A stretch of 46,543 nt of DNA from Dysgonamonadaceae bacterium (GTDB taxonomy: Bacteria; Bacteroidota; Bacteroidia; Bacteroidales; Azobacteroidaceae). The stretch lies in the NCBI GenBank assembly GCA_031267615.1, contig JAIRYM010000047.1:1-46543 (forward strand), in the 5' to 3' direction. The translations under genes were made by a program, and so were the position numbers. This document shows positions 1-6,964 of this stretch, piece by piece. The notes under the pieces are model-generated. The model saw only the letters and a program-made list of their open reading frames with translations. It did no database searches and was not told where the DNA came from. Each line of letters starts with the position of its first letter. Positions within the stretch are counted from its first letter, which is position 1.

Positions 1-698
1 TCTGTGCCGTATCCGGCGGTGTTGGTGCCGATAAATTCTATGCCTGCTTCGGGAGTTCTCTTTATTGTATTGCCGGAGAATTTGGCAAAGCAGACAAAGA
101 CGATGCTGTCGTTGTAGTCATTACTTTTCTCAGAGATAATGGGCTGAAAGGTGTCTTTGATAAAGTTGGAGGGAACGGTATAACTGCTTCCCGTTGCGCC
201 GCTTAGACCTCTGTATTTGCTGTCTGGCTCGCCTTTACGCTTGACATACCACTGATAACTTTCCGGCGTCCCGCCTATGGAGTATGACTGTATGGTCTGA
301 TACTGAAAGTCATACATTACGCCGATATACATGTCGATGCCTGAATTGGGTTCGGCGGTGGGAGGGTTCGGCGGATAGTATATGCAGGGTGAATCGCCGC
401 ACATGGCGCACTGTGAGATCCATTCCGTGCCGTTCCAGGTTTCGACGCACTGCGTATCGAGGTTGAATATTGTGAGTCCGGTGGCGGCGACGGGACTGGA
501 GGTGAGGTCGAGCTCGTCACGCTCCTCTGTTATTAACTGTGGAAGTCTCAGACCGCGTTCACCGCCGCTTTCGAGTTCAAGTATCGAGAATGTCTGGGGC
601 TCTGTGAGAGCCCCGACTGTTACCTGACCCCGTGATTGGGATATTGCTGCGACAAGTATTATAATTGCTGTGAGTATTTTTTTACTGTTTACTTGCAT
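1..698 (-). CDS. Secreted FISUMP-family-like protein, N-terminal 232 residues (runs off the left edge)
   Basis: An open frame runs from an ATG at 698-696 to the window edge without a stop. Residues 1-25 are a signal peptide (basic start, hydrophobic core with ILTAIIILVAA, then QSRGQ). Residues 25-95 match the opening of the FISUMP protein at 35754-36860 piece by piece: QVTVGALTEPQ, FSILELES, GLRLPQL, and CVETWNGTEWI with nearby cysteines. After a Cys/Pro-rich linker (CGDSPCIYYPPNPP) comes a segment with Ig-like features (YQWYVKRKG, then YTVP about 20 residues on). The C-terminus, and so any FISUMP domain, lies outside the window. It is the third gene of the minus-strand operon driven from 2238-2267 and starts 24 bases after the preceding stop. 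An outer-surface or secreted role is inferred from the signal peptide and family. The exact function is unknown. Confidence 0.8.
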   Translation of the reverse strand, partial: MQVNSKKILTAIIILVAAISQSRGQVTVGALTEPQTFSILELESGGERGLRLPQLITEERDELDLTSSPVAATGLTIFNLDTQCVETWNGTEWISQCAMCGDSPCIYYPPNPPTAEPNSGIDMYIGVMYDFQYQTIQSYSIGGTPESYQWYVKRKGEPDSKYRGLSGATGSSYTVPSNFIKDTFQPIISEKSNDYNDSIVFVCFAKFSGNTIKRTPEAGIEFIGTNTAGYGT

Positions 699-722
699 TT
701 ATGTCTGTTGTACGTTTCTTGT

Positions 723-1409
723 TTACGGTATGCTGACTGTCTGTATGGGCGACCAGGGACCGAGCTGACCTTTTTCGTTTTGCCAGCAGATTGAGAAGTA
801 TGCTTTGCGCGTACTGTCAGCCTGGGCGAATTCTATGGTGTGCGGGGTGCGGGTCGCTGTTACCCTGCGTGAGAGTGATGCGGCGTCGACGGGAGGTGTG
901 TCGGTTACTTCGTAGGCGATGACGGCTCCTGTTACTCCGTATGGTTTTGCGCGGGATGCGTGATCGTCGGTAGGCGCAAGTTTCTGATCATGAAAGTGAA
1001 AGCTTAGCCTCAGGAAGTCGAGTATCCTGATCACGAGTACGGGGTGTGTTTTTGGGATCTCGATCGGGGTGCGGATTTTGTCTCGTACCGGTATCCCGAG
1101 GTCTGACCGGTCGATGTCGCTTACGTTTTTGTTGTACCGGAGGTAACCGTTTACCAGATCGCGGGCGGCATTGCTGAACATGTCTGCTTTTTCCTTTCGG
1201 TCGAGACGGTCTGTCTTGCCTGAGTTGGGCAGTTCGGCTTTATCGTTCGCGAGTTGAAAGTTGCTGGCTTTGACTCGCAGGTCTGAAAAGTCGTCTTCCG
1301 GTACGCCCCATCTGGTGATGTTGGGGGCTAATTTGTCGATAAAGTTTCTTGACCAGATTAGCCGCAGACTGTATTTCTGTGGCAGATAGTAAGTTGTTTT
1401 GTTTGCCAT
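723..1409 (-). CDS. Conserved-looking hypothetical protein with fibronectin-III-like C-terminus
   Basis: This 228-residue protein has no signal peptide or membrane segment. The N-terminal half is charged and helical, with pieces such as LIWSRNFIDKLAP, a WGVPEDDF segment and DRSDLGIPVRD. The C-terminal third looks like a single beta-sandwich (GVTGAVIAYEVTDTPP, then YFSICWQNEKGQLGPWSPI), which is the usual look of a fibronectin-III-like domain ending. I recall proteins of this length and pattern recurring in Bacteroidota next to FISUMP-type genes, but I cannot name the family. It is the second gene of the operon, 20 bases after the repeat ORF and 24 bases before the secreted gene. A structural or surface-assembly partner role is inference only. 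Confidence 0.75.
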   Translation of the reverse strand: MANKTTYYLPQKYSLRLIWSRNFIDKLAPNITRWGVPEDDFSDLRVKASNFQLANDKAELPNSGKTDRLDRKEKADMFSNAARDLVNGYLRYNKNVSDIDRSDLGIPVRDKIRTPIEIPKTHPVLVIRILDFLRLSFHFHDQKLAPTDDHASRAKPYGVTGAVIAYEVTDTPPVDAASLSRRVTATRTPHTIEFAQADSTRKAYFSICWQNEKGQLGPWSPIQTVSIP

Positions 1410-1429
1410 TAGACTGTTGAATTTTATTG

Positions 1430-2164
1430 TTAAACGTTTATTTTGTTGTTTATCCCGGTTATGGTTTGCTTTTTATTTGTTTGTACTGTTATATAAACAG
1501 CAGATCTGGCGGCGCACACTAAAAATGTATCAAAACTATTATGAAAAAAATTAAAACCCGCCGCCATTTCTGCCGCTTTTTTGGTTATTGATGTGATATA
1601 AACAGCAGATTTGGCGGCGTACACTAAAATTGCACCTAATTTTTTATGAAAAAGTTTAAACTTCGCCGCCATTTCTGCCGTTTTTTTTGATATTGTTGTG
1701 ATATAAACAGCAGATTTGGCGGCTAATGTTATGACAATTTCAATTTTATAAACAATTAAATTAAATTTCGCCGCCATTTCTACTGCTTTTTTTGTTATTG
1801 TTGTAATATAAACAGCAGATCTGGCGACTGGAACAATGGAAAAACTGGATAAATAATCAATTAATTTAAACGTCGCCGCCATTTCTGCTGCTTTTTTTAT
1901 TTTGTTTGCGAAAATATTAGCATATCCGGCGACATGGAAAGAGAATAAAAACACGAGATTATGAGCAATGACTGGATTTACCGCCGGGTATGCTAATTTT
2001 TTGCCGCTGTTTTCTGTTTTGTTTGATGAACCGGTTTTTATCATTGCATAACGGGCTGCGGTATCATAATACGTTCCTGCTTTTTCAGCGGATTGTTTTA
2101 CGATATTCGTTCTGTTTACCGCGATGCCGGTTATTTGTTCCGTTATTTTTGCCTGTCTGTCCAT
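1430..2164 (-). CDS. 35-residue tandem-repeat protein, first gene of the left FISUMP operon
   Basis: This 244-residue ORF is unlike any family I recognise. Residues 1-75 are non-repetitive. The rest is about five units of exactly 35 residues built around SAVYITTITKK, AAEMAAKF and a hydrophobic tail. Each unit suggests an amphipathic helix followed by a hydrophobic stretch. The DNA period is exactly 105 bases in four clean copies and one decayed copy, so every unit keeps frame with no stop. A consensus promoter (2238-2267) points at it with a leader of about 70 bases, and two further minus-strand genes follow with 20- and 24-base gaps. Those facts favour real expression. Base composition is AT-rich with a strand-biased palette, so a repeat-derived leader ORF rather than a functional protein remains possible. 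Confidence 0.55.
   Translation of the reverse strand: MDRQAKITEQITGIAVNRTNIVKQSAEKAGTYYDTAARYAMIKTGSSNKTENSGKKLAYPAVNPVIAHNLVFLFSFHVAGYANIFANKIKKAAEMAATFKLIDYLSSFSIVPVARSAVYITTITKKAVEMAAKFNLIVYKIEIVITLAAKSAVYITTISKKTAEMAAKFKLFHKKLGAILVYAAKSAVYITSITKKAAEMAAGFNFFHNSFDTFLVCAARSAVYITVQTNKKQTITGINNKINV
1491..1910. repeat. 105-base tandem array, four clean units
   Basis: The motif ATATAAACAG followed by CAGATYTGGCGRC begins at 1491, 1596, 1701 and 1806, always 105 bases apart. A decayed fifth unit follows to about 2015. Within each unit a second conserved block, CGCCGCCATTTCTGCCG-like, lies about 65 bases further on, while the 30-40 bases between are more variable. The period is a multiple of three and carries the repeat ORF on the minus strand. 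Confidence 0.9.
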
Positions 2165-2237
2165 CTATACATTATATATATATGTGTTCGCTGTTTTTTT
2201 ACCGGTTTATCTATACGTTTTTATTGTATTACGGGTA

Positions 2238-2267
2238 CAAAGGTACGACTATTTTTTTTATGTGCAA
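2238..2267 (-). promoter_or_regulatory. Consensus Bacteroidota promoter of the left repeat/FISUMP operon
   Basis: On the minus strand TTG (2267-2265) is followed after exactly 19 bases by TACCTTTG (2245-2238), a full match to the -33/-7 signature. Transcription would start near 2234, about 70 bases before the ATG at 2164. Confidence 0.8.
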
Positions 2268-2393
2268 GCTTTTTTCGCAAATTTTTCTGTTTTTCTTGAT
2301 TTTTTTTTGAATTACACGAGAAACAGGGCGTTTTTGACGCGATGCACAGCGTTTATGCAATTAATATTTAGGGGTAGAATTGCAAACAATACA

Positions 2394-2953
2394 AGGGCAA
2401 CCACAAGGGTTGCCCCTACAAACGCCGTTATCACCAATTTCGCGGGGATGGCGACCGTAGAGACGCCCTATAGGGCGTCTCTACAATTAATAATTGGGTG
2501 TAGAGACGCAAAATTTTGCGTCTCTACGGGTGTTATATATATAATAATGTGTAGATGGCGAATTGCAGCCGGTTCATTGGACACCGCAGGGGCAACCCTT
2601 GTGGTTGCCCTTGTATTATTTGCAATTATAACCGCAATGATTGCACATACATATGTCGGAACGTCTGAATACCACCTCCCCCTGCCCCCTCCGGAGGATG
2701 GGGAATTACCACCCCGCCCTGTGGGCACCCCTCCAAAGGAGGGGAATGAAAGGGCAACCACAAGGGTTGCCCCTACAAACGCCGTTATCACCAATTTCGC
2801 GGGGATGGCGACCGTAGAGACGCCCTATAGGGCGTCTCTACAATTAATAATTGGGTGTATAGACGCAAAATTTTGCGTCTATACGGGTGTTATATATATA
2901 ATAATGTGTAGATGGCGAATTGCCGCCGGTTTATTGGACACCGCAGGGGCAAC
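2394..2953. repeat. 203-base direct duplication (2394-2596 and 2751-2953)
   Basis: The two blocks are 357 bases apart and differ at only a handful of positions. Each contains one GGGCAACC-type hairpin, two 28-base palindromes and a TATATATAATAATGTG spacer. Two of the differences are paired substitutions on opposite arms of the same palindrome (see findings). Confidence 0.92.
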
Positions 2954-3276
2954 AGATACCGTAGAGACGCGATTAATCGCGTCTCTACAATTAATAATTG
3001 CGGTTATAACGGTGTGGTTGGCGCCGTGCGCGGTAAATTGCATCGAACCGTAGGGGCGCACCTGCGTGTGCGCCCAAAAAATTTACGCGTGTGAATAAAA
3101 TAACGGGACATACACACAAAAAATTTATGCGAACGCCGCGTTGTAAATGGCGTACACGCCGTTATAAAGGGCGCACACACAGGTGCGCCCCTACGGTACA
3201 CGGGAAATTAATAATTAATTATTAACCATTGCGGTTGCAATTGCCAATAATACAAGGGCAACCACAAGGGTTGCCC
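2395..3276. repeat. GGGCAACC/GGTTGCCC hairpin family, four copies
   Basis: Copies with 8-base stems and 5-base loops lie at 2395-2415, 2752-2772 and 3256-3276, with an inverted-orientation copy (loop complementary) at 2590-2610. They sit at block boundaries of the larger duplications. Confidence 0.9.
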
Positions 3277-3366
3277 CTACGGTGTCCAATAAACCGGCGA
3301 CAATACGCCAGATACACATTATTATATATATAACACCCGTAGAGACGCCCTATAGGGCGTCTCTAC
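2457..3366. repeat. Family of six perfect 28-base palindromes
   Basis: Copies lie at 2457-2484, 2500-2527, 2814-2841, 2857-2884, 2961-2988 and 3339-3366. Arms are GTAGAGACGC and GCGTCTCTAC. The eight central bases are themselves palindromic but differ: CCTATAGG (2457, 2814, 3339), AAAATTTT (2500, 2857) and GATTAATC (2961). The 2857 copy has a T:A pair in place of a G:C pair in the arms. They resemble REP-like hairpins dispersed by RAYT-type transposases elsewhere, but no such gene is in the window. Confidence 0.9.
3054..3190. repeat. GGGCGCAC/GTGCGCCC hairpin pair
   Basis: Two hairpins with 8-base stems and 6-base loops lie at 3054-3075 and 3169-3190. The first is preceded and the second followed by the same CGTAGG/CCTACG motif, so the pair mirrors itself around the 90 bases between. 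Confidence 0.85.
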
Positions 3367-3385
3367 CACCAATTATTAATTGTAG
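3256..3385 (-). repeat. Inverted third copy of the duplicated block
   Basis: The reverse complement matches about 130 bases of the 2394-2596 block: the GGGCAACC hairpin, the GTGTCCAAT-to-TAACACCC spacer, then a 28-base palindrome and an ATTATTAATTG tail. At the palindrome site the centre is CCTATAGG instead of AAAATTTT, so the copies differ by an exchanged palindrome core. Confidence 0.85.
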
Positions 3386-3413
3386 ATTCGCATGATCTAC
3401 GGCGCCCGCCGCC

Positions 3414-3880
3414 ATTTTAAAATTAGCCCAATGCGGTCGCGCGCTTCCCAGCGCTGACTCTCCCGCGCCCAGCGCTAACTCTCCCGCGCCCGCCGCTAAG
3501 TTAGCGGAGGGAAGCGCTAAGTCAGCGGAGGGAAGCGCAGAGTTAGCGGAGGGAAGCGCGCAGTCAGCGGAGGGAAGCGCAGAGTTAGCGCTGGGCGCGG
3601 GAGAGTCAGCGGAGGGAAGCGCGAGTTCAGCGGAGGGAAGCGCAGAGTCAGCGGAGGGAAGCGCGCAGTTAGCGGAGGGAAGCGGAGAGTTAGCGGAGGG
3701 AAGCGGAGAGTCAGCGGAGGGAAGCGCTAAGTCAGCGGAGGGAAGCGGAGAGTTAGCGCTGGGCGCGGGAGAGTCAGCGGATGGAAGCGCAGAGTTAGCG
3801 GAGGGAAGCGCGAGTTCAGCGGAGGGAAGCGCGAGTTCAGCGGAGGGAAGCGCTGAACCGCATTGGGCTAATTTTAAAAT
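3414..3880. repeat. GC-rich 21-base tandem array framed by 24-base inverted repeats
   Basis: About twenty units of 21 bases (AGCGGAGGGAAGCGC plus six variable bases) fill 3500-3850. A variant unit (AGCGCTGGGCGCGGGAGAGT) appears inside and, in opposite orientation, in the left 60 bases. The ends 3414-3437 and 3857-3880 are exact 24-base inverted repeats. GC content is strikingly higher than the surroundings. Both strands have an open frame through the array (minus: ALPSANS-like heptapeptides; plus: AEGSAKS-like). Neither has a promoter or a downstream gene, so I do not call a CDS. Confidence 0.9.
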
Positions 3881-4012
3881 TGGTTTTAACAAACGGGTGT
3901 TATGTGCGTACGCGGGAATAGACGCGATTATATCGTATGTTTCAACGGGTTACACGGGATTTTTGACGGTTTTTGGCGCAGATTTTATTTCGTAATTGTT
4001 AATTATTAATTT

Positions 4013-4114
4013 TTAATTCTTAATTTTTAGTAATTTCGGGGGAATTGAGGCTGCGGGCGTGGCGGAAGGGTCTGTCAGGTCGACGCCGGTGTCTTCCGTA
4101 TTTAATTTGTCCAT
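4013..4114 (-). CDS. Possible 33-residue small protein
   Basis: The ORF reads MDKLNTEDTGVDLTD, then a Pro/Ala-rich stretch, then PPKLLKIKN and a stop. A full AGGAGG lies at 4136-4131, rare in this window, but 16 bases from the ATG. Five-base arms ACGAT/ATCGT (4116-4130) fall between them and could fold to bring the site nearer. It follows the terminator of the PurF-like gene, so it would need its own promoter, which I do not see. The last codons overlap an AT-rich intergenic motif. I do not recognise the peptide. Confidence 0.3.
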   Translation of the reverse strand: MDKLNTEDTGVDLTDPSATPAASIPPKLLKIKN

Positions 4115-4147
4115 CACGATATGAAATCGTCCTCCTTTTATTTATAG

Positions 4148-4164
4148 AAAACCGGATAATCCGG
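4148..4164 (-). terminator. Intrinsic terminator of the lpxA/purF-like operon
   Basis: On the minus strand CCGGA-TTA-TCCGG is followed by TTTTCTATAAAT, 13 bases after the stop codon at 4178. Confidence 0.75.
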
Positions 4165-4177
4165 CAGCGGAGATCAT

Positions 4178-6055
4178 TTAGCTCCTGTAACTTCTTTCCT
4201 TTTTGTTTTCATAATAATTCATAAACGCGCGACAGACTGTCTTGTTGCCTCCCGGGGTAGGATAGTTGCCGGTAAAATACCAGTCTCCCGAATGGTTTGG
4301 GCAGGCTTCATGCAAGCCTTCTATGGACTGGTAAACGATACTTACGCGTGCTTTTATTTCTTCCGGCGTCAGAATCACTGCAATCCGGTCTGCAATTTCT
4401 TCGGCAGTGAAGGGCCGGTAAATATTTTTCACATAATTAATTACTTTTTCTTTCGGCAAATCCGCCTGGGCTTTGCATTTCTGGTATGTTTCGTCAATAA
4501 TGTGCTGTAATCCGCGCTCTTTCAGCAGCGAGATTGCGGCTCGGAATGCAATAAATTCCTCCATGCTGCTCATATCTATTCCGTAACAGTCGGGATAACG
4601 GATCTGCGGTGAGGAAGATACGACGACTATCCGCTTCGGCTCAAGTCTGTCGAGAATTTTTATTATGCTCTGTTTGAGCGTTGTTCCGCGAACTATGCTG
4701 TCGTCTATAACGACGAGGTTGTCCTGTCCGGCAACAATCGAGCCGTAGGTAATGTCGTAAACGTGCGCCGCGAGATCATCCCGACTTGCTCCTTCGGCGA
4801 TAAAAGTACGGAGTTTTATGTCTTTCAGCGCGACTTTTTCCTGACGGATTTTCATGCTCAATATTCTGTCGAGTTTATCTTCGGATATCCTCTGTCCGTG
4901 CTGTTTGATCTGTATTTTCTTTTGTTCTTCAAGATAACGTTCAAAACCTTCCATCATACCGTAGAAGGCAACTTCGGCAGTATTGGGAATAAATGAAAAT
5001 ACAGTATTTTCGAAATCGTTGTCAATAACTTTCAATATAGGATTGAGCAGCAGACGCCCCAGCATTTTTCTTTCCTGATAAATATCTTTGTCGGATCCGC
5101 GCGAGAAGTAAATCCGTTCAAAAGAACAGTGCGCTGGCTTGCCTGCTTTAAGAATTTCTTCGAAGGTAACATTTCCGTTGCGTTTGACAATAAAAGCCTG
5201 TCCAGCGGGAATTTCTTTCACGTCTTCCACTTTGACGTTCATCACGGTCTGAATAACCGGCCGCTCTGACGCTACAACTGCTATTTCATCGTCATAATAG
5301 TAGAACGCAGGGCGTATTCCGTTCGGGTCTCTCATTGCGAACATGTTTGTGCTGCCTGTAACGCCGCAGATTACATATCCGCCGTCCCAGTTTTTCGCCG
5401 AGCTGCGCAGTATATGTGCCAGATCAACATTTTCAGCGATTTTACTGTTCCTGATTTCGCCATTGGGATATTTAGATTTATAGAGTTCAAAAAGTGTCTG
5501 CACTTCGTGGTCAAGGTAAAAGCCCATCATTTCAAGCATCAGCAGTGTATCTGAATAGATGCGCGGATGCTGTCCCTGTTCGATGAGCTGCTCAAAGATC
5601 TCGTCAACATTCGTCAGGTTGAAGTTTCCACAGAGCATCAAGCTTCTGGAACTCCAGTTACTGCGCCTGAGGAAAGGGTGCACGTATGCTATTCCCGACC
5701 GTCCTGTTGTACTGTAACGAAGATGTCCTATATATGCTTCTCCGCAGAATGGAATATTGTCGTAAGATGTATCCTTCGGAGTATTGCGAATCTGCTGGTG
5801 CGCTGCATGGAAAACTTCTCTGATAGCGTCACTGCCCATTGCTCTTTCTCGATATATATATTCCGTGCCGGGCTTTGCCATTGAGCTGATGCAACCGATT
5901 CCTGCGCCTTCCTGACCTCGGTTGTGCTGTTTTTCCATCATCAGATATAGCTTGTTCAGCCCATATTGCCACGTGCCATACTTTTCAACGTAATATTCAA
6001 TCGGTTTTAACAGTCTGACTGATGCAATGCCACATTCGTGCCTGAGTTGTTCCAT
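4178..6055 (-). CDS. PurF-like class II glutamine amidophosphoribosyltransferase (long Bacteroidota form)
   Basis: This 625-residue protein combines an N-terminal Ntn glutaminase domain with a C-terminal phosphoribosyltransferase domain. Cys8 in MEQLRHECG is the expected nucleophile. QHNRGQEGAG, GHLRYSTTG and the RDPNGIRP motif follow. VVIDDSIVRGTT is the PRPP-binding loop. It is longer than standard PurF (about 470-505) and lacks the usual start immediately at Cys. This form is common beside canonical PurF in Bacteroidales, so the precise reaction (5-phosphoribosylamine synthesis or a related one) is inferred. I chose ATG 6055 over a TTG at 6091 because family members start at MEQL and the longer start would invade the lpxA stop region. 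It lies 28 bases after lpxA and shares its promoter, ending at a terminator. Confidence 0.88.
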   Translation of the reverse strand: MEQLRHECGIASVRLLKPIEYYVEKYGTWQYGLNKLYLMMEKQHNRGQEGAGIGCISSMAKPGTEYIYRERAMGSDAIREVFHAAHQQIRNTPKDTSYDNIPFCGEAYIGHLRYSTTGRSGIAYVHPFLRRSNWSSRSLMLCGNFNLTNVDEIFEQLIEQGQHPRIYSDTLLMLEMMGFYLDHEVQTLFELYKSKYPNGEIRNSKIAENVDLAHILRSSAKNWDGGYVICGVTGSTNMFAMRDPNGIRPAFYYYDDEIAVVASERPVIQTVMNVKVEDVKEIPAGQAFIVKRNGNVTFEEILKAGKPAHCSFERIYFSRGSDKDIYQERKMLGRLLLNPILKVIDNDFENTVFSFIPNTAEVAFYGMMEGFERYLEEQKKIQIKQHGQRISEDKLDRILSMKIRQEKVALKDIKLRTFIAEGASRDDLAAHVYDITYGSIVAGQDNLVVIDDSIVRGTTLKQSIIKILDRLEPKRIVVVSSSPQIRYPDCYGIDMSSMEEFIAFRAAISLLKERGLQHIIDETYQKCKAQADLPKEKVINYVKNIYRPFTAEEIADRIAVILTPEEIKARVSIVYQSIEGLHEACPNHSGDWYFTGNYPTPGGNKTVCRAFMNYYENKKERSYRS

Positions 6056-6083
6056 AAACTTGTTTGTAAAAAGTAATTTTGTT

Positions 6084-6863
6084 TTATTCAAAATATCCTC
6101 TCACAATGCCTCTTTGTGAGTTTTGGATAAATGTAATTATTTCTATTCTGTCTTCTGATTCCGGAATGTTGTCTTCGATATACTTGACAGCATCTTTATT
6201 GTTCATGCCCGACTGATAAAGGATTCGATATATTTCCTGTATGGCATAAACTCTCTCGTTGTCGAATCCGCGACGCCGCAGCCCGATGCTGTTCACTCCT
6301 GAGTAAGTCATTGGCTCACGTCCTGCCATAATATATGGAGGTATGTCTTTACTGACTTTCGAGCCGCCCTGAATCATTACGTGCTTTCCGATTTTTGTGA
6401 ACTGATGAACAAGTGTGCCTCCACTCAAGATAGCATAATCATCAGCTTCAACCTCGCCCGCAAGTTGTGTAGCGTTACCTTGAATTACGTGGTCGTGCAG
6501 TATGCAGTCGTGCGCCACGTGAGAGTAAGCCATTATCAGACAATCATTGCCGATAACTGTACGTCCTTTTGCTGCTGTCCCGCGATTGACAGTAACACAT
6601 TCGCGAATCGTAGTGTTGTCGCCGATTTCTGCTGTGGTTTCTTCTCCTTGAAATTTCAAATCCTGCGGTATCCCTGCTATTACAGCGCCGGGAAAGATTT
6701 TGCAGTTTTTGCCGATACGTGCGCCACTCAAAACTGTAGCATGAGGGAAAAGGATTGTACCGTCACCTATTACAACATTCTTATCAATTGTTACAAAAGG
6801 GCCTACAGTAACATTTTCACCGATTATTGCTTCTGGGTGTATTAAAGACAGGTTGTGAGTCAT
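6084..6863 (-). CDS. lpxA: UDP-N-acetylglucosamine O-acyltransferase
   Basis: LpxA carries out the first lipid A step, transferring a 3-hydroxyacyl chain from acyl-ACP to UDP-GlcNAc in the cytoplasm. The protein has 259 residues (E. coli 262). Residues 8-190 form a left-handed beta-helix of hexapeptide repeats (IGENVTVGPFVTIDKN and onward). HVAHDC at 115-120 supplies His118, equivalent to the catalytic His125 of E. coli. GGSKVSKDIPPY and the C-terminal helical part (YRILYQSGMN) fit the trimer family. It is the first gene of a two-gene minus operon with the PurF-like enzyme. lpxD, lpxC and fabZ are not adjacent, unlike in many Bacteroidales. Confidence 0.95.
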   Translation of the reverse strand: MTHNLSLIHPEAIIGENVTVGPFVTIDKNVVIGDGTILFPHATVLSGARIGKNCKIFPGAVIAGIPQDLKFQGEETTAEIGDNTTIRECVTVNRGTAAKGRTVIGNDCLIMAYSHVAHDCILHDHVIQGNATQLAGEVEADDYAILSGGTLVHQFTKIGKHVMIQGGSKVSKDIPPYIMAGREPMTYSGVNSIGLRRRGFDNERVYAIQEIYRILYQSGMNNKDAVKYIEDNIPESEDRIEIITFIQNSQRGIVRGYFE

Positions 6864-6885
6864 ATTTTTTTATTAAAAAACTTCG

Positions 6886-6915
6886 CAAAGGTACAACATA
6901 TTTTTCGTTCTCCAA
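6886..6915 (-). promoter_or_regulatory. Consensus promoter of lpxA
   Basis: Minus-strand TTG (6915-6913), 19 bases, TACCTTTG (6893-6886). The start site would fall about 19 bases upstream of the lpxA ATG. Confidence 0.8.
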
Positions 6916-6930
6916 AATTGCAAAATGATT

Positions 6931-6960
6931 TTGCGTGTTTAAGAATTATTCATATTTTTG
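6931..6960 (+). promoter_or_regulatory. Promoter of the M20 deacylase, almost leaderless
   Basis: TTG (6931-6933), 19 bases, TATTTTTG (6953-6960). Only four bases separate the -7 box from the ATG at 6965, so transcription should start at or within a few bases of the start codon. It is divergent from the lpxA promoter with 15 bases between them. Confidence 0.7.
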
Positions 6961-6964
6961 CACT

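Larger units (their letters stand above)
2268..4012. other. Gene-free repeat island
   Basis: About 1.7 kb has no credible gene. It contains three families of hairpins (12 copies between 2395 and 3366), a direct duplication with an inverted third copy, a CCCCTCC/GGAGGGG hairpin at 2728-2744, and a GC-rich 21-base tandem array (3414-3880). The tail (3881-4012) is AT-rich. Long ORFs across it (for example 2124-3053 plus) exist only because palindromes lack stops. No transposase or tRNA is visible in the island. Confidence 0.75.

Noticed and set aside
284-627. Plus-strand ORFs opposite the left-edge secreted gene
   Set aside because: They lie antisense to a frame with signal peptide and homology, and have no promoter.
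2124-3053. Plus-strand 309-codon ORF over the repeat island
   Set aside because: It is open only because the palindromes and their copies lack stops. It has no promoter, no family resemblance, and contains the duplicated block as protein repeats.
2394-3385. CRISPR-like array
   Set aside because: Repeats are long palindromes at irregular spacing, the intervening sequence is itself duplicated rather than unique, and no cas gene is present.
3414-3880. Insertion sequence bounded by terminal inverted repeats
   Set aside because: There is no transposase between the 24-base ends and no clear target-site duplication.
3350-3892. Minus-strand 180-codon ORF of ALPSANS heptapeptides
   Set aside because: Both strands of the array are open, the frame begins and ends in inverted-repeat and hairpin sequence, and no promoter or downstream coupled gene is seen. 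Kept as a DNA repeat only.
6056-6091. Upstream TTG start of the PurF-like gene
   Set aside because: It would displace the N-terminal Cys far from the start and overlap the lpxA end.
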